Source: Amphritea japonica ATCC BAA-1530
GTDB lineage: Bacteria > Pseudomonadota > Gammaproteobacteria > Pseudomonadales > Balneatricaceae
NCBI RefSeq assembly: GCF_016592435.1
Contig: NZ_AP014545.1
Coordinates: 1,868,693-1,932,692, forward strand
Direction: 5' to 3'
DNA: 64,000 nt
Below, piece after piece: positions 44,514-53,621 of the stretch. A program made the translations under genes and the position numbers. Under the pieces are notes generated by a model that searched no databases, was not told the DNA's origin, and saw nothing but the letters and a program-made list of their open reading frames with translations. Each line of letters opens with the position of its first letter. The first letter of the stretch is position 1.

Positions 44514-45353
44514 ATGGAAAAAATAACTCTTAAGGATGGTTCATCTTTACGCTATCTTCGATTCGGTAAAGGTCGTCCAATTATCTTTCTACACGGCTGG
44601 AGCTCTAGCGGCAAAGACTGGTTACCTTTTGCATCAGAGCTAGCTGAAAACCATGAAGTATTCTGCTGGGATGCCCGTGGCCATGGCGGACATCCGCTGG
44701 AGTCAGGCACCAGTACTCATGTACAGGATATGGCTGCAGACCTGCAAGCGCTTATCAAACATCATCAGCTAGAGAATGTTCTGTTGCTGGGTCACTCCAT
44801 GGGCGCACTAACGTTATGGCAATATATTCAGGATTTTGGCTGCGACCTGCTTGCTGGTGTCTGTATTATTGATCAATCGCCAAAGCTGGTCACTGATGAC
44901 CAGTGGCAGAAAGGCGTCTATGGCAATTTCGACAAGCAAGCAAATCAACAGCTGATCGCTCAATTACGCGAGAATTTTGCCGAAGGGTTATTACAACTGG
45001 TAGCGAATGGCTACAATAAAAAGTCATACGATAATTACCATCAGAACTCTCATAGCTTTCAACGGTTACGGCAACATCTTGAAACCCTTGAAGGAGAGCC
45101 TTTAGTCAAGTGCTGGGAAAGTCTGACGCAAGCGGACTTCCGTGCGGTACTGCCGCAAATCAGCGTCCCTGCTCTGCTTATATATGGTGATGAAAGCCAG
45201 TTCTATTCGCAGCAAGTGGCTGAATATGTGCGTGACAGCATCCCGAATACAGAGCTGCATATTTATGAAGCATCGGATCATTCACCGCACCTCTTCCATC
45301 GTGAACGCTTTATCTGGGACTTACAGCAATTCGCTCAGAAGCTTGAAGGCTGA
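44514..45353 (+). CDS. Alpha/beta hydrolase
   Basis: A 279-residue alpha/beta-hydrolase-fold protein. The nucleophile elbow is GHSMG with Ser95; the remaining triad is probably Asp226 (YGDESQ) and His256 (SDHSPH). FLHGWSSSGKDW supplies the oxyanion loop. The substrate is unknown; esterase, lipase or haloperoxidase-like activity are all possible. A GTG at 44502 is an alternative start; neither has a good ribosome-binding site. Confidence 0.85.
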   Translation: MEKITLKDGSSLRYLRFGKGRPIIFLHGWSSSGKDWLPFASELAENHEVFCWDARGHGGHPLESGTSTHVQDMAADLQALIKHHQLENVLLLGHSMGALTLWQYIQDFGCDLLAGVCIIDQSPKLVTDDQWQKGVYGNFDKQANQQLIAQLRENFAEGLLQLVANGYNKKSYDNYHQNSHSFQRLRQHLETLEGEPLVKCWESLTQADFRAVLPQISVPALLIYGDESQFYSQQVAEYVRDSIPNTELHIYEASDHSPHLFHRERFIWDLQQFAQKLEG

Positions 45354-45419
45354 TCTGAAACAATAACCTTCAGGCAGTAACTGATTATGATAACTGCCTG
45401 ACACATACAGCGTGACCCT

Positions 45420-46187
45420 ATGCTCGATAATATTCGTATCGTACTGATCAACACTTACCATCCCGGCAATATCGGTGCTGCCGCCCGGGCGATGAAAAAC
45501 ATGGGCCTTAGCCAACTATATTTGGTTGACCCTCGCGTATTTCCGGATGCAGAAGCGGATGCTCGTGCGGCCGGTGCCAAAGAGCTACTCGAGAACGCCG
45601 TGGTAGTTAATAGCATGGATGAAGCGATAGCTGATTGTCAGCTTGTTATCGGTACCAGTGCCCGTAATCGTACCTTTGATCTGCCAATATTTGATGCTCA
45701 CGACTGTGCTAAGAAAGTTGTTGGTGAAGCGGTTCATGGTAAGGTCGCTATTGTATTTGGACGTGAAACGATGGGGCTGCATAACTCAGAATTGCAGAAG
45801 TGTAATTATCACGTTTACATACCCGCTAATCCGGAGTACCCGGTACTTAATGTGTCAGCCGCTATTCAGCTGGTCTGTTATGAAATCTGGCAGGCGCATC
45901 AGAAGAACGATTACATAGATCAGGAACAGCCCTACCCGCTGATTCGCGATATTGAATTGTTTTATGACCACCTTGAAAGCGCATTACGAAAAACCAGCTT
46001 TATCATTCCTCAGCACGAAGGCAAGGTGATGGAGAAATTACGCCGCTACTTTAATCGTTCCCGCCCCGAACGCACTGAGCTGAATATGCTCAGGGGAATA
46101 CTTACTTCAATCGATGAGACCGCGGCTAAATTAACGATTAACAGCAAATCTGTCGAACAAAATCAGGATAAAGGATCAGAGCAATGA
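45420..46187 (+). CDS. trmJ: tRNA (cytidine/uridine-2'-O-)-methyltransferase TrmJ
   Basis: A 255-residue SPOUT methyltransferase that modifies position 32 of tRNA. The N-terminal motif NTYHPGNIGAAARAMKNMG, then GTSARNR, FGRETMGLHNSEL and the knot motif PVLNVSAAIQLVCYE are all present. Its stop overlaps the roxA start by four bases (ATGA), giving a two-gene RNA/ribosome modification operon. Confidence 0.93.
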   Translation: MLDNIRIVLINTYHPGNIGAAARAMKNMGLSQLYLVDPRVFPDAEADARAAGAKELLENAVVVNSMDEAIADCQLVIGTSARNRTFDLPIFDAHDCAKKVVGEAVHGKVAIVFGRETMGLHNSELQKCNYHVYIPANPEYPVLNVSAAIQLVCYEIWQAHQKNDYIDQEQPYPLIRDIELFYDHLESALRKTSFIIPQHEGKVMEKLRRYFNRSRPERTELNMLRGILTSIDETAAKLTINSKSVEQNQDKGSEQ

Positions 46188-47341
46188 GCGACTCACCTTT
46201 CGGCGATATCTCAATTGAGGAGTTTCTGCGTGATTACTGGCAGAAAAAGCCTCTATTAGTACGAAATGCTTTCCCTGATCTTGAAGCACCAGTGGGAGCA
46301 GATGAACTGGCAGGCCTTTCTCTGGAAGAGGACGTAGAGTCTCGTCTGGTTATCCAAAGCCCTGATGGTGCAGACTGGGATATTCAACACGGTCCTTTTG
46401 ACGAAGCAACCTTTTCCAGCCTTCCTGAAAGTCACTGGACACTGTTGGTTCAGGCGGTTGATCACTGGGTCCCCGAGGCCAGCGATATCGTTGAGCAGTT
46501 CCGCTTTATTCCTAACTGGCGTTACGACGATCTCATGGTCAGCTTTGCCAGTCAGGGCGGTGGTGTTGGCCCTCATTACGACAACTATGACGTATTTCTT
46601 ATCCAGACCCAGGGCCAGCGTCGCTGGGAAGTAGGTGGTTTTTATGATCAGAATTCACCTCGGCGTCCCAATACGCCCGTAATGATAATGACTGAGTGGG
46701 AACCAGAATATAACTGGGTACTTGAACCCGGCGACATGCTGTATATTCCGCCCCAGGTTGGCCATAATGGTATCGGTGAGTCCGATGACTGCATGACATA
46801 CTCTGTAGGCTTCCGCGCGCCTTCTCATGCGGAAATTATGCGCAGCTTTACTGACTTCATAGGCGAAAAGCTAACCTCCGAATCTCGTTACACAGACCCG
46901 GATTTGCTACTGCAAGACAACCCGGGAGAGATCCCAGCCGAAGCATTAGAAAAAGTTCGTGAGATTTTCACCAGCTATCTACAGGATGATGCCCGCCTGG
47001 GCGAGTGGCTTGGTAAGTTTGTTACCGACCCCAAGTATCCTGAACTTGACCAGGAACCTGAGCAGCCTGCATCGGTAGATGAAATTCGTACGGCACTGAA
47101 AGATGGAGATCTATGCTTTATCCGCAACGAAGGCAGCCGATTTTCTTATAGTGCAGGTACAGAAGACGATATTCAACTCTATGCCGATGGGAACTGTTTT
47201 AAGGTATCTGGCACCACTGCTTCCCTGGCAACAAGCCTGTGTCAAACCCCGCTCGTTGTTATCAATCAGGGAGATTGGAGCGATCAGCAGCTGCAGTTAT
47301 TGGCAGACCTGTATAACCAAGGTTCGATCTATACTGAATAA
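46184..47341 (+). CDS. roxA: Ribosomal protein L16 arginine 3-hydroxylase (RoxA/YcfD)
   Basis: A JmjC-type 2-oxoglutarate/Fe(II) oxygenase that hydroxylates an arginine of ribosomal protein L16. It has 385 residues. The iron ligands are His131 and Asp133 in GPHYDNYDVF and His194 in QVGHNG, agreeing in spacing with E. coli YcfD. The C-terminal winged-helix-like region follows. It needs oxygen, consistent with an aerobe. Co-translated with trmJ. Confidence 0.93.
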   Translation: MSDSPFGDISIEEFLRDYWQKKPLLVRNAFPDLEAPVGADELAGLSLEEDVESRLVIQSPDGADWDIQHGPFDEATFSSLPESHWTLLVQAVDHWVPEASDIVEQFRFIPNWRYDDLMVSFASQGGGVGPHYDNYDVFLIQTQGQRRWEVGGFYDQNSPRRPNTPVMIMTEWEPEYNWVLEPGDMLYIPPQVGHNGIGESDDCMTYSVGFRAPSHAEIMRSFTDFIGEKLTSESRYTDPDLLLQDNPGEIPAEALEKVREIFTSYLQDDARLGEWLGKFVTDPKYPELDQEPEQPASVDEIRTALKDGDLCFIRNEGSRFSYSAGTEDDIQLYADGNCFKVSGTTASLATSLCQTPLVVINQGDWSDQQLQLLADLYNQGSIYTE

Positions 47342-47377
47342 TAGCGATCATACGCTTGCTACGGAGGCTGGCCTTTA

Positions 47378-48334
47378 TTAATAAGGCTCGGCCTCAACTT
47401 CGATATCCCTTGCCACTTCTGCGATTAAGCGCCTTATCCACTTATGTGAACTATTGTGCTGTAACAATGGACTCCAGGCCATTTTCAATTCAAATTCAGG
47501 CACATCAAAGGGCGGCACACGAATCACTACCCTGGTATTATCAGCCTGGGCCTGCGCAGCCTTCGTTGGGATAGTCACTACCAGAGATTTTTGCTCCGCC
47601 ATCAATGACGCCGATTGATAATGACGGGTAAATACGGTGATATGGCGTCGATGACCAATGCGTTGCAACGCTTCATCTACCCAGCCTAAGCGCTTAGTAT
47701 CCTGAGGTGTTAATCCCATCCCTGCCCCCATCCCCGTTTTACTGACCCACACGTGATTTGCCTGAAGATATGATGCTAAATCAAAACGATCAACGATTGG
47801 ATTGTCAGCACTCAACAAACAAGAGAAGCTATCTTTCCAAAGCGTCAGCTGATGAAAAGACTGGGGCATCGCATCAAAGCGGTTGATCACAAGATCTACC
47901 TGCCCCCTTTCAACTTCTAAAAAGCTCATATCACTTGGCGTGAGTATATCTAATACCACATTGGGTGCGTCTGTGCGTAGTCGCTCTAGCAAACGGGGCA
48001 AAAGCGTTGCTTCACCATAGTCACTGGTCATAATTCGAAATACCCGACTACTTGAACTGGCATCAAACTCCACATCCGGCTCTACCGCTTGCTCTATAGA
48101 AGCCAGCACCTCACGAATCAGCGGCTGCAATGTACTTGCCCGCTCAGTTGGTACCATGCCCTCACTGGTGCGCACCAGTAACGGATCAGCTAAGGTTTCA
48201 CGTAATCGCCTCAATCCATTGCTCATTGCTGGCTGCGTAATGCCCAGCAAGCTTGCTGAGCGGGTCACATTTCGCTCACGCAGTAACACGTCCAGATATA
48301 CCAAAAGGTTAAGATCGATCTTGTCCAGGTTCAT
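47378..48334 (-). CDS. LysR-family transcriptional regulator
   Basis: A 318-residue LysR protein: N-terminal winged helix-turn-helix (about residues 6-65, with RNVTRSASLLGITQPAMSNG) and a C-terminal effector domain (about 92-305). It is transcribed away from aceA, the usual geometry for a LysR regulator and its target, so control of isocitrate lyase is a reasonable inference. The co-inducer is unknown. A T-N11-A dyad lies between the two genes. Confidence 0.9.
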   Translation of the reverse strand: MNLDKIDLNLLVYLDVLLRERNVTRSASLLGITQPAMSNGLRRLRETLADPLLVRTSEGMVPTERASTLQPLIREVLASIEQAVEPDVEFDASSSSRVFRIMTSDYGEATLLPRLLERLRTDAPNVVLDILTPSDMSFLEVERGQVDLVINRFDAMPQSFHQLTLWKDSFSCLLSADNPIVDRFDLASYLQANHVWVSKTGMGAGMGLTPQDTKRLGWVDEALQRIGHRRHITVFTRHYQSASLMAEQKSLVVTIPTKAAQAQADNTRVVIRVPPFDVPEFELKMAWSPLLQHNSSHKWIRRLIAEVARDIEVEAEPY

Positions 48335-48368
48335 ACTAAGCCTCTTTATACCAATACAAGCACAATAT

Positions 48369-48383
48369 ATTCATATTATGAAT
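48369..48383. promoter_or_regulatory. LysR-type dyad between the regulator and aceA
   Basis: ATTCATA-T-TATGAAT is a perfect 7-1-7 palindrome that contains the T-N11-A core of LysR boxes. It lies 34 bp from the lysR start and about 115 bp from aceA. Confidence 0.5.
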
Positions 48384-48498
48384 ACTCCATATAATAGCCA
48401 TTTATTTCCTTTATGTTAATCACAAGCATAGAATGAGTCCCATATTAAATAACAGAGCGGCAATTCAGCTGCCAAGCGAATGATAGAAGGAGACGTAC

Positions 48499-50097
48499 AT
48501 GTCTACACTAAACCAGGACATTGATGCCATCGCCGGTTTAAAAGCCTCTGCTGGTAACCCATGGGATGCCATCAACCCAGAGTCTGCTGCCCGCATGCGT
48601 GCTCAGAACAAATTTAAAACTGGCTTAGACATCGCTAAATACACCGCGGATCTGATGCGCGCTGACATGGCTGCCTTTGACGCTGACAAAACCAAGTACA
48701 CTCAGTCTCTGGGTTGCTGGCACGGTTTTATCGGTCAGCAGAAGCTGATCTCTATTAAAAAGCACTTCAACGGCCAGACTGATCGCCGTTACCTGTACCT
48801 TTCAGGTTGGATGGTTGCTGCTCTGCGTTCTGATTTCGGTCCTCTGCCTGATCAGTCTATGCATGAGAAGACTTCTGTTGCTGGCCTGGTAGAAGAGCTA
48901 TACACCTTCCTGCGTCAAGCTGATGCACGTGAACTGGGCGGTTTGTTCCGCGCGCTGGATGCTGCTCGTGAAGCTGGCAACACTGCTGAAGAAGCTAAAA
49001 TTCAGGATCAGATCGACAACCATGTTACTCACGTAGTGCCAATCGTTGCGGACATCGATGCTGGTTTCGGTAACGCTGAAGCGACTTACCTGATGGCTAA
49101 GCAGATGATCGAAGCTGGCGCATGCTGCCTGCAGATTGAAAACCAGGTTGCTGACGAAAAGCAGTGTGGCCACCAGGACGGTAAAGTAACCGTACCTCAC
49201 GCTGACTTCCACACCAAGCTACGTGCGCTACGTTATGCATTCCTTGAGCTGGGTGTTGATAACGGCGTTATCGTTGCACGGACCGACTCTGAAGGTGCTG
49301 GCCTGACCAAAGAGATCGCTGTTGTTAAAGAGCCTGGCGACCAGGGTGATCGTTACAACTCTTACCTGGATGTTGAAGAGATCGACGTATCTCAAATGGC
49401 TGAAGGCGATGTATGCTTCAACCGTGACGGTAAGCTGGTTCGTCCTAAGCGTCTGCCTTCTGGTCTGTATCAGTTCCGTCAGGGTACCGGTGAAGAGCGT
49501 TGCGTATTTGATAGCATCGAAGCGATTAAAGCGGGTGCTGACCTTATCTGGATCGAAACTGCGACACCAAGCGTTGCTGACATCGCGGGCATGATGAACG
49601 AAGTACGTAAAGAGATTCCGGATGCGAAGCTGGTTTACAACAACTCACCTTCTTTCAACTGGACTCTGAACTTCCGTCAGCAAGCATACGACCGCTGGGT
49701 TGAAGCTGGCCAGGATGTATCTGCTTACGATCGTGCTGATCTGATGAATGCTGATTACGATAGCACCGAACTGGCTGCTGATGCAGACGATAAGATCCGT
49801 ACCTTCCAGGCTGATTCTGCCCGTGAAGCGAACATCTTCCATCACCTGATCACTCTGCCGACTTACCACACCGCTGCGCTGTCTACTGACAACCTGGCTA
49901 AAGAGTACTTCGGTGACGAAGGTATGCTGGGCTATGTTGCTGGCGTACAGCGTAAAGAGATTCGTCAGGGTATCGCATGTGTTAAGCACCAGAACATGTC
50001 TGGTTCTGACATGGGCGACGACCACAAAGAATACTTTGCAGGTGAGAACGCTCTGAAAGCTGGCGGTGCGAAAAACACCTCTAACCAGTTCAACTAA
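48499..50097 (+). CDS. aceA: Isocitrate lyase, copy 1
   Basis: Splits isocitrate to succinate and glyoxylate, the first step of the glyoxylate shunt used for growth on acetate or fatty acids. It has 532 residues, the long form found in Pseudomonas and Acinetobacter. The catalytic Cys223 is in KQCGHQDG, and substrate-binding RTDSEG and NNSPSFNW are intact. AAGGAGA precedes the ATG. Divergent from a LysR regulator. Residue 10 is Ala and residue 17 Ser; otherwise the protein equals copy 2 at 51754-53352. Confidence 0.97.
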   Translation: MSTLNQDIDAIAGLKASAGNPWDAINPESAARMRAQNKFKTGLDIAKYTADLMRADMAAFDADKTKYTQSLGCWHGFIGQQKLISIKKHFNGQTDRRYLYLSGWMVAALRSDFGPLPDQSMHEKTSVAGLVEELYTFLRQADARELGGLFRALDAAREAGNTAEEAKIQDQIDNHVTHVVPIVADIDAGFGNAEATYLMAKQMIEAGACCLQIENQVADEKQCGHQDGKVTVPHADFHTKLRALRYAFLELGVDNGVIVARTDSEGAGLTKEIAVVKEPGDQGDRYNSYLDVEEIDVSQMAEGDVCFNRDGKLVRPKRLPSGLYQFRQGTGEERCVFDSIEAIKAGADLIWIETATPSVADIAGMMNEVRKEIPDAKLVYNNSPSFNWTLNFRQQAYDRWVEAGQDVSAYDRADLMNADYDSTELAADADDKIRTFQADSAREANIFHHLITLPTYHTAALSTDNLAKEYFGDEGMLGYVAGVQRKEIRQGIACVKHQNMSGSDMGDDHKEYFAGENALKAGGAKNTSNQFN

Positions 50098-50169
50098 GTT
50101 GAATTAGTTAGAATGAAGTATCCCGGCTAATGCTCAGGCACCACCGGGATACCATCCATCTTTGGATAT

Positions 50170-50204
50170 AAAGGCGGTCCTTAAATTAGGAGCCGCCTTT
50201 TTTA
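50170..50204 (+). terminator. Intrinsic terminator of aceA copy 1
   Basis: AAAGGCGG-TCCT pairs with AGGA-GCCGCCTTT with one bulged base, followed by a T-run. Confidence 0.8.
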
Positions 50205-50297
50205 TAAGTAAGGTAGCAACCTATGAAAGAATCGAATGGCTTTTTACGTTAAAATCCAATCTGCTTTCTACTGCAAACTGATTAAGTGATTTCGAAT

Positions 50298-50861
50298 ATG
50301 ACTAATACACCTGCTTCCCTACAAGATGCAAAAGATTTGTTAACCGAACAGGGGCTTGCTACGAGCGATACCTGGTACCACGGCACCTCATCGGCGCTGA
50401 TTGATTCAATAAAAGCGCAGGGGTTAAAACGTTCCGGTGATAAAGCACTGAAGGCAGCTGCCAAAAAAACAATGGCCACGATCGGGAATAGTTATACAGA
50501 GTCTATTGAGCCCGTTTTTTTAACACAGAGTAAAGAGTTAGCATTTTACTGGGCAGAACAAACGGTGAGAGACCGCAGCGTTCGAATTGAGGGTGAAGAG
50601 CAGCCTGTTGTGTTTGAAATAAAACTCCCTGAAGAGCAAAACATTAAGGTAAAGCCTGATGTCGGTGCAGCGAGTTTATTGTTAGTCAAAGAGGGGGAAA
50701 ACTTTATGGCTTTCCTTGCTGGTATTTATCAGAGCAACGGGTTCGGTGCTCCTGAAATCGATTTGATGAAGGCCGACCGACTAGAGTACTTGAACAAATT
50801 AGGCATGGCCTACGTCAATGTGGATATTGACGCTTCATATCTGACGCTCATTACTGACTAG
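50298..50861 (+). CDS. Unknown protein, possible ADP-ribosyltransferase-like fold
   Basis: About 187 residues, no signal peptide or membrane helix. The N-terminal WYHGTSSALIDSIKAQGL (His28) looks like the first strand and helix of ADP-ribosyltransferase/PARP/Tpt1-type folds, where HGT is followed by an 'I..GL' helix; PVFLTQSKELAFYWAE (about 72-87) resembles the second 'yft...A..yA' block. I cannot place a third catalytic residue firmly; Glu in VVFEIKLP is one candidate. A GTG at 50286 is an alternative start. It lies alone between the two aceA copies, with its own terminator. The fold assignment is tentative; the gene itself is convincing. Confidence 0.65.
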   Translation: MTNTPASLQDAKDLLTEQGLATSDTWYHGTSSALIDSIKAQGLKRSGDKALKAAAKKTMATIGNSYTESIEPVFLTQSKELAFYWAEQTVRDRSVRIEGEEQPVVFEIKLPEEQNIKVKPDVGAASLLLVKEGENFMAFLAGIYQSNGFGAPEIDLMKADRLEYLNKLGMAYVNVDIDASYLTLITD

Positions 50862-50881
50862 CGATAGCGTTCAATAGATCT

Positions 50882-50906
50882 AAAAAGGACACCCAGTGTT
50901 CTTTTT
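50882..50906 (+). terminator. Terminator after the ART-like gene
   Basis: AAAAAGGACA / TGTTCTTTTT pairs over 10 bp with one G-U and ends in a T-run, about 20 bases past the stop. Confidence 0.7.
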
Positions 50907-50910
50907 CATT

Positions 50911-50937
50911 AGCCCAGTCAGTGCGACAGACTGGGTT
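50911..50937 (+). other. Second stem-loop directly after the terminator
   Basis: AGCCCAGTC / GACTGGGTT is a 9-bp stem with a 9-base loop, 5 bases after the first hairpin. It may be a back-up terminator or part of a small RNA. Confidence 0.45.
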
Positions 50938-51753
50938 ATTTCCATCCATAGAAACAATAGAATGATGAAATAATACCTCAGGCTTAAATAATCTCCCCTC
51001 GCCTGCTTTACAGTTAACGGCCGTAACAGCAGAAAGAACCGCTTAACCGTTTATCAAAAAATACAGTGTGCAGCGCAGCATAAAGCAGCCTTGATATCTA
51101 TGCTGCAACCGCAAAAAAGCCTAGCCCCAAGTTCAAGTAACTAACCAAGCAGTCATCTCGGCTTATTTAAGTATTAAGACAGAACCTCTGACATCACTGC
51201 TATCTGGTCTGCAGATCCCTGCCTGTGATAAACCTCTAATAAGCGACGACGTCTGTACGCCTTCATATACCTTAGCAACGACCTGACAAGCGCTGCATTA
51301 CTTAAATTTTGGATACAGGTGGGGTTTTGTAGTCAAATTCGATAGGAACTTATTGGAATATAAAAACCATTTTTAATAACCAAATACATTATTAATTCAG
51401 CGAAATTTCCCGCGACTAAAGTCGTAACCCTTTTGAGTTATCTCCTCAAACGCCCTGCTCATGGACCTTCAAGGGCTTATAGAGAGCTTTGCTAAGCTAA
51501 TAAATCAACCAGGCCTATGACATAGAGTATGTAGCAAAACTACAATTACGCACCTGCACAAAAATCTCTTTGACGCAGCTGCGAAATAATATCATCATTC
51601 AGCACTATTACCTGACAGAGGACTCAACAATCTGCCAGGCCTGAATATCGTTCGTGGCGATTATTCAAATAATAAGTTGGGCTTAGGGAAACACTGGCTT
51701 GATTTTTAATGAGCCACATTCAATTTACTAAATAGTTACGCTGAGGATTTACC
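50938..51753. other. Long non-coding stretch upstream of aceA copy 2
   Basis: More than 800 bp with no credible reading frame on either strand, unusual in this dense region. It must contain the promoter of aceA copy 2. GAGGA lies 7 bases before that start. I see no transposon ends, no tRNA and no similarity to the region before aceA copy 1. It may be a decayed gene, a long regulatory region or a host for an sRNA. Confidence 0.5.
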
Positions 51754-53352
51754 ATGTCTACACTAAACCAGGACATTGATACTATCGCCGGTTTAAAAGC
51801 CGCTGCTGGTAACCCATGGGATGCCATCAACCCAGAGTCTGCTGCCCGCATGCGTGCTCAGAACAAATTTAAAACTGGCTTAGACATCGCTAAATACACC
51901 GCGGATCTGATGCGCGCTGACATGGCTGCCTTTGACGCTGACAAAACCAAGTACACTCAGTCTCTGGGTTGCTGGCACGGTTTTATCGGTCAGCAGAAGC
52001 TGATCTCTATTAAAAAGCACTTCAACGGCCAGACTGATCGCCGTTACCTGTACCTTTCAGGTTGGATGGTTGCTGCTCTGCGTTCTGATTTCGGTCCTCT
52101 GCCTGATCAGTCTATGCATGAGAAGACTTCTGTTGCTGGCCTGGTAGAAGAGCTATACACCTTCCTGCGTCAAGCTGATGCACGTGAACTGGGCGGTTTG
52201 TTCCGCGCGCTGGATGCTGCTCGTGAAGCTGGCAACACTGCTGAAGAAGCTAAAATTCAGGATCAGATCGACAACCATGTTACTCACGTAGTGCCAATCG
52301 TTGCGGACATCGATGCTGGTTTCGGTAACGCTGAAGCGACTTACCTGATGGCTAAGCAGATGATCGAAGCTGGCGCATGCTGCCTGCAGATTGAAAACCA
52401 GGTTGCTGACGAAAAGCAGTGTGGCCACCAGGACGGTAAAGTAACCGTACCTCACGCTGACTTCCACACCAAGCTACGTGCGCTACGTTATGCATTCCTT
52501 GAGCTGGGTGTTGATAACGGCGTTATCGTTGCACGGACCGACTCTGAAGGTGCTGGCCTGACCAAAGAGATCGCTGTTGTTAAAGAGCCTGGCGACCAGG
52601 GTGATCGTTACAACTCTTACCTGGATGTTGAAGAGATCGACGTATCTCAAATGGCTGAAGGCGATGTATGCTTCAACCGTGACGGTAAGCTGGTTCGTCC
52701 TAAGCGTCTGCCTTCTGGTCTGTATCAGTTCCGTCAGGGTACCGGTGAAGAGCGTTGCGTATTTGATAGCATCGAAGCGATTAAAGCGGGTGCTGACCTT
52801 ATCTGGATCGAAACTGCGACACCAAGCGTTGCTGACATCGCGGGCATGATGAACGAAGTACGTAAAGAGATTCCGGATGCGAAGCTGGTTTACAACAACT
52901 CACCTTCTTTCAACTGGACTCTGAACTTCCGTCAGCAAGCATACGACCGCTGGGTTGAAGCTGGCCAGGATGTATCTGCTTACGATCGTGCTGATCTGAT
53001 GAATGCTGATTACGATAGCACCGAACTGGCTGCTGATGCAGACGATAAGATCCGTACCTTCCAGGCTGATTCTGCCCGTGAAGCGAACATCTTCCATCAC
53101 CTGATCACTCTGCCGACTTACCACACCGCTGCGCTGTCTACTGACAACCTGGCTAAAGAGTACTTCGGTGACGAAGGTATGCTGGGCTATGTTGCTGGCG
53201 TACAGCGTAAAGAGATTCGTCAGGGTATCGCATGTGTTAAGCACCAGAACATGTCTGGTTCTGACATGGGCGACGACCACAAAGAATACTTTGCAGGTGA
53301 GAACGCTCTGAAAGCTGGCGGTGCGAAAAACACCTCTAACCAGTTTAACTAA
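51754..53352 (+). CDS. aceA: Isocitrate lyase, copy 2
   Basis: A 532-residue isocitrate lyase with catalytic Cys223, identical to copy 1 except Ala10Thr and Ser17Ala. By reading both copies, DNA differences are limited to two bases at codon 10, one at codon 17 and one synonymous base just before the stop. The regions outside start and stop codons do not resemble those of copy 1, including promoter, ribosome-binding site and terminator. Both copies look functional, so they probably allow different control of the same enzyme. Confidence 0.97.
   Translation: MSTLNQDIDTIAGLKAAAGNPWDAINPESAARMRAQNKFKTGLDIAKYTADLMRADMAAFDADKTKYTQSLGCWHGFIGQQKLISIKKHFNGQTDRRYLYLSGWMVAALRSDFGPLPDQSMHEKTSVAGLVEELYTFLRQADARELGGLFRALDAAREAGNTAEEAKIQDQIDNHVTHVVPIVADIDAGFGNAEATYLMAKQMIEAGACCLQIENQVADEKQCGHQDGKVTVPHADFHTKLRALRYAFLELGVDNGVIVARTDSEGAGLTKEIAVVKEPGDQGDRYNSYLDVEEIDVSQMAEGDVCFNRDGKLVRPKRLPSGLYQFRQGTGEERCVFDSIEAIKAGADLIWIETATPSVADIAGMMNEVRKEIPDAKLVYNNSPSFNWTLNFRQQAYDRWVEAGQDVSAYDRADLMNADYDSTELAADADDKIRTFQADSAREANIFHHLITLPTYHTAALSTDNLAKEYFGDEGMLGYVAGVQRKEIRQGIACVKHQNMSGSDMGDDHKEYFAGENALKAGGAKNTSNQFN
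51808..53345 (+). repeat. Long direct repeat: interior of aceA copy 2 (copy 1 at 48553-50090)
   Basis: About 1.54 kb appears base-for-base identical to 48553-50090, offset by 3,255 bp in the same orientation. Divergence appears only within about 55 bases of the start and 10 of the stop codon. The pair could recombine and delete or amplify the ART-like gene and the non-coding stretch between them. Confidence 0.9.
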
Positions 53353-53365
53353 GCGATTAACATCT

Positions 53366-53395
53366 TAAAAAGCAGCCTTAGGGCTGCTTTTTTTT
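53366..53395 (+). terminator. Intrinsic terminator of aceA copy 2
   Basis: AAAAAGCAGCC-TTAG-GGCTGCTTTTTT, 14 bases past the stop. Confidence 0.88.
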
Positions 53396-53621
53396 GCCTG
53401 TCATATTTCTTACTATTTCAGAACTCTATTCGAATAACCCCAGCGACAACGTTTTTTTGACTGAACTTTCTACCCTGCTCTTACGACTAAATCATATTTT
53501 ACTCGGTCATCTCAGTCGCTGTATTATTGAACATTAAAAATCACCGCGAACATACTTTCTACTCCCTTCAATTCACTACAAAGCATAACGCTGAGAAGAT
53601 TACCGAGAATAATTACTTTAT

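Noticed and set aside
48499-53352. aceA duplication as a transposon product
   Set aside because: No transposase, terminal inverted repeats or target-site duplications are seen around either copy.
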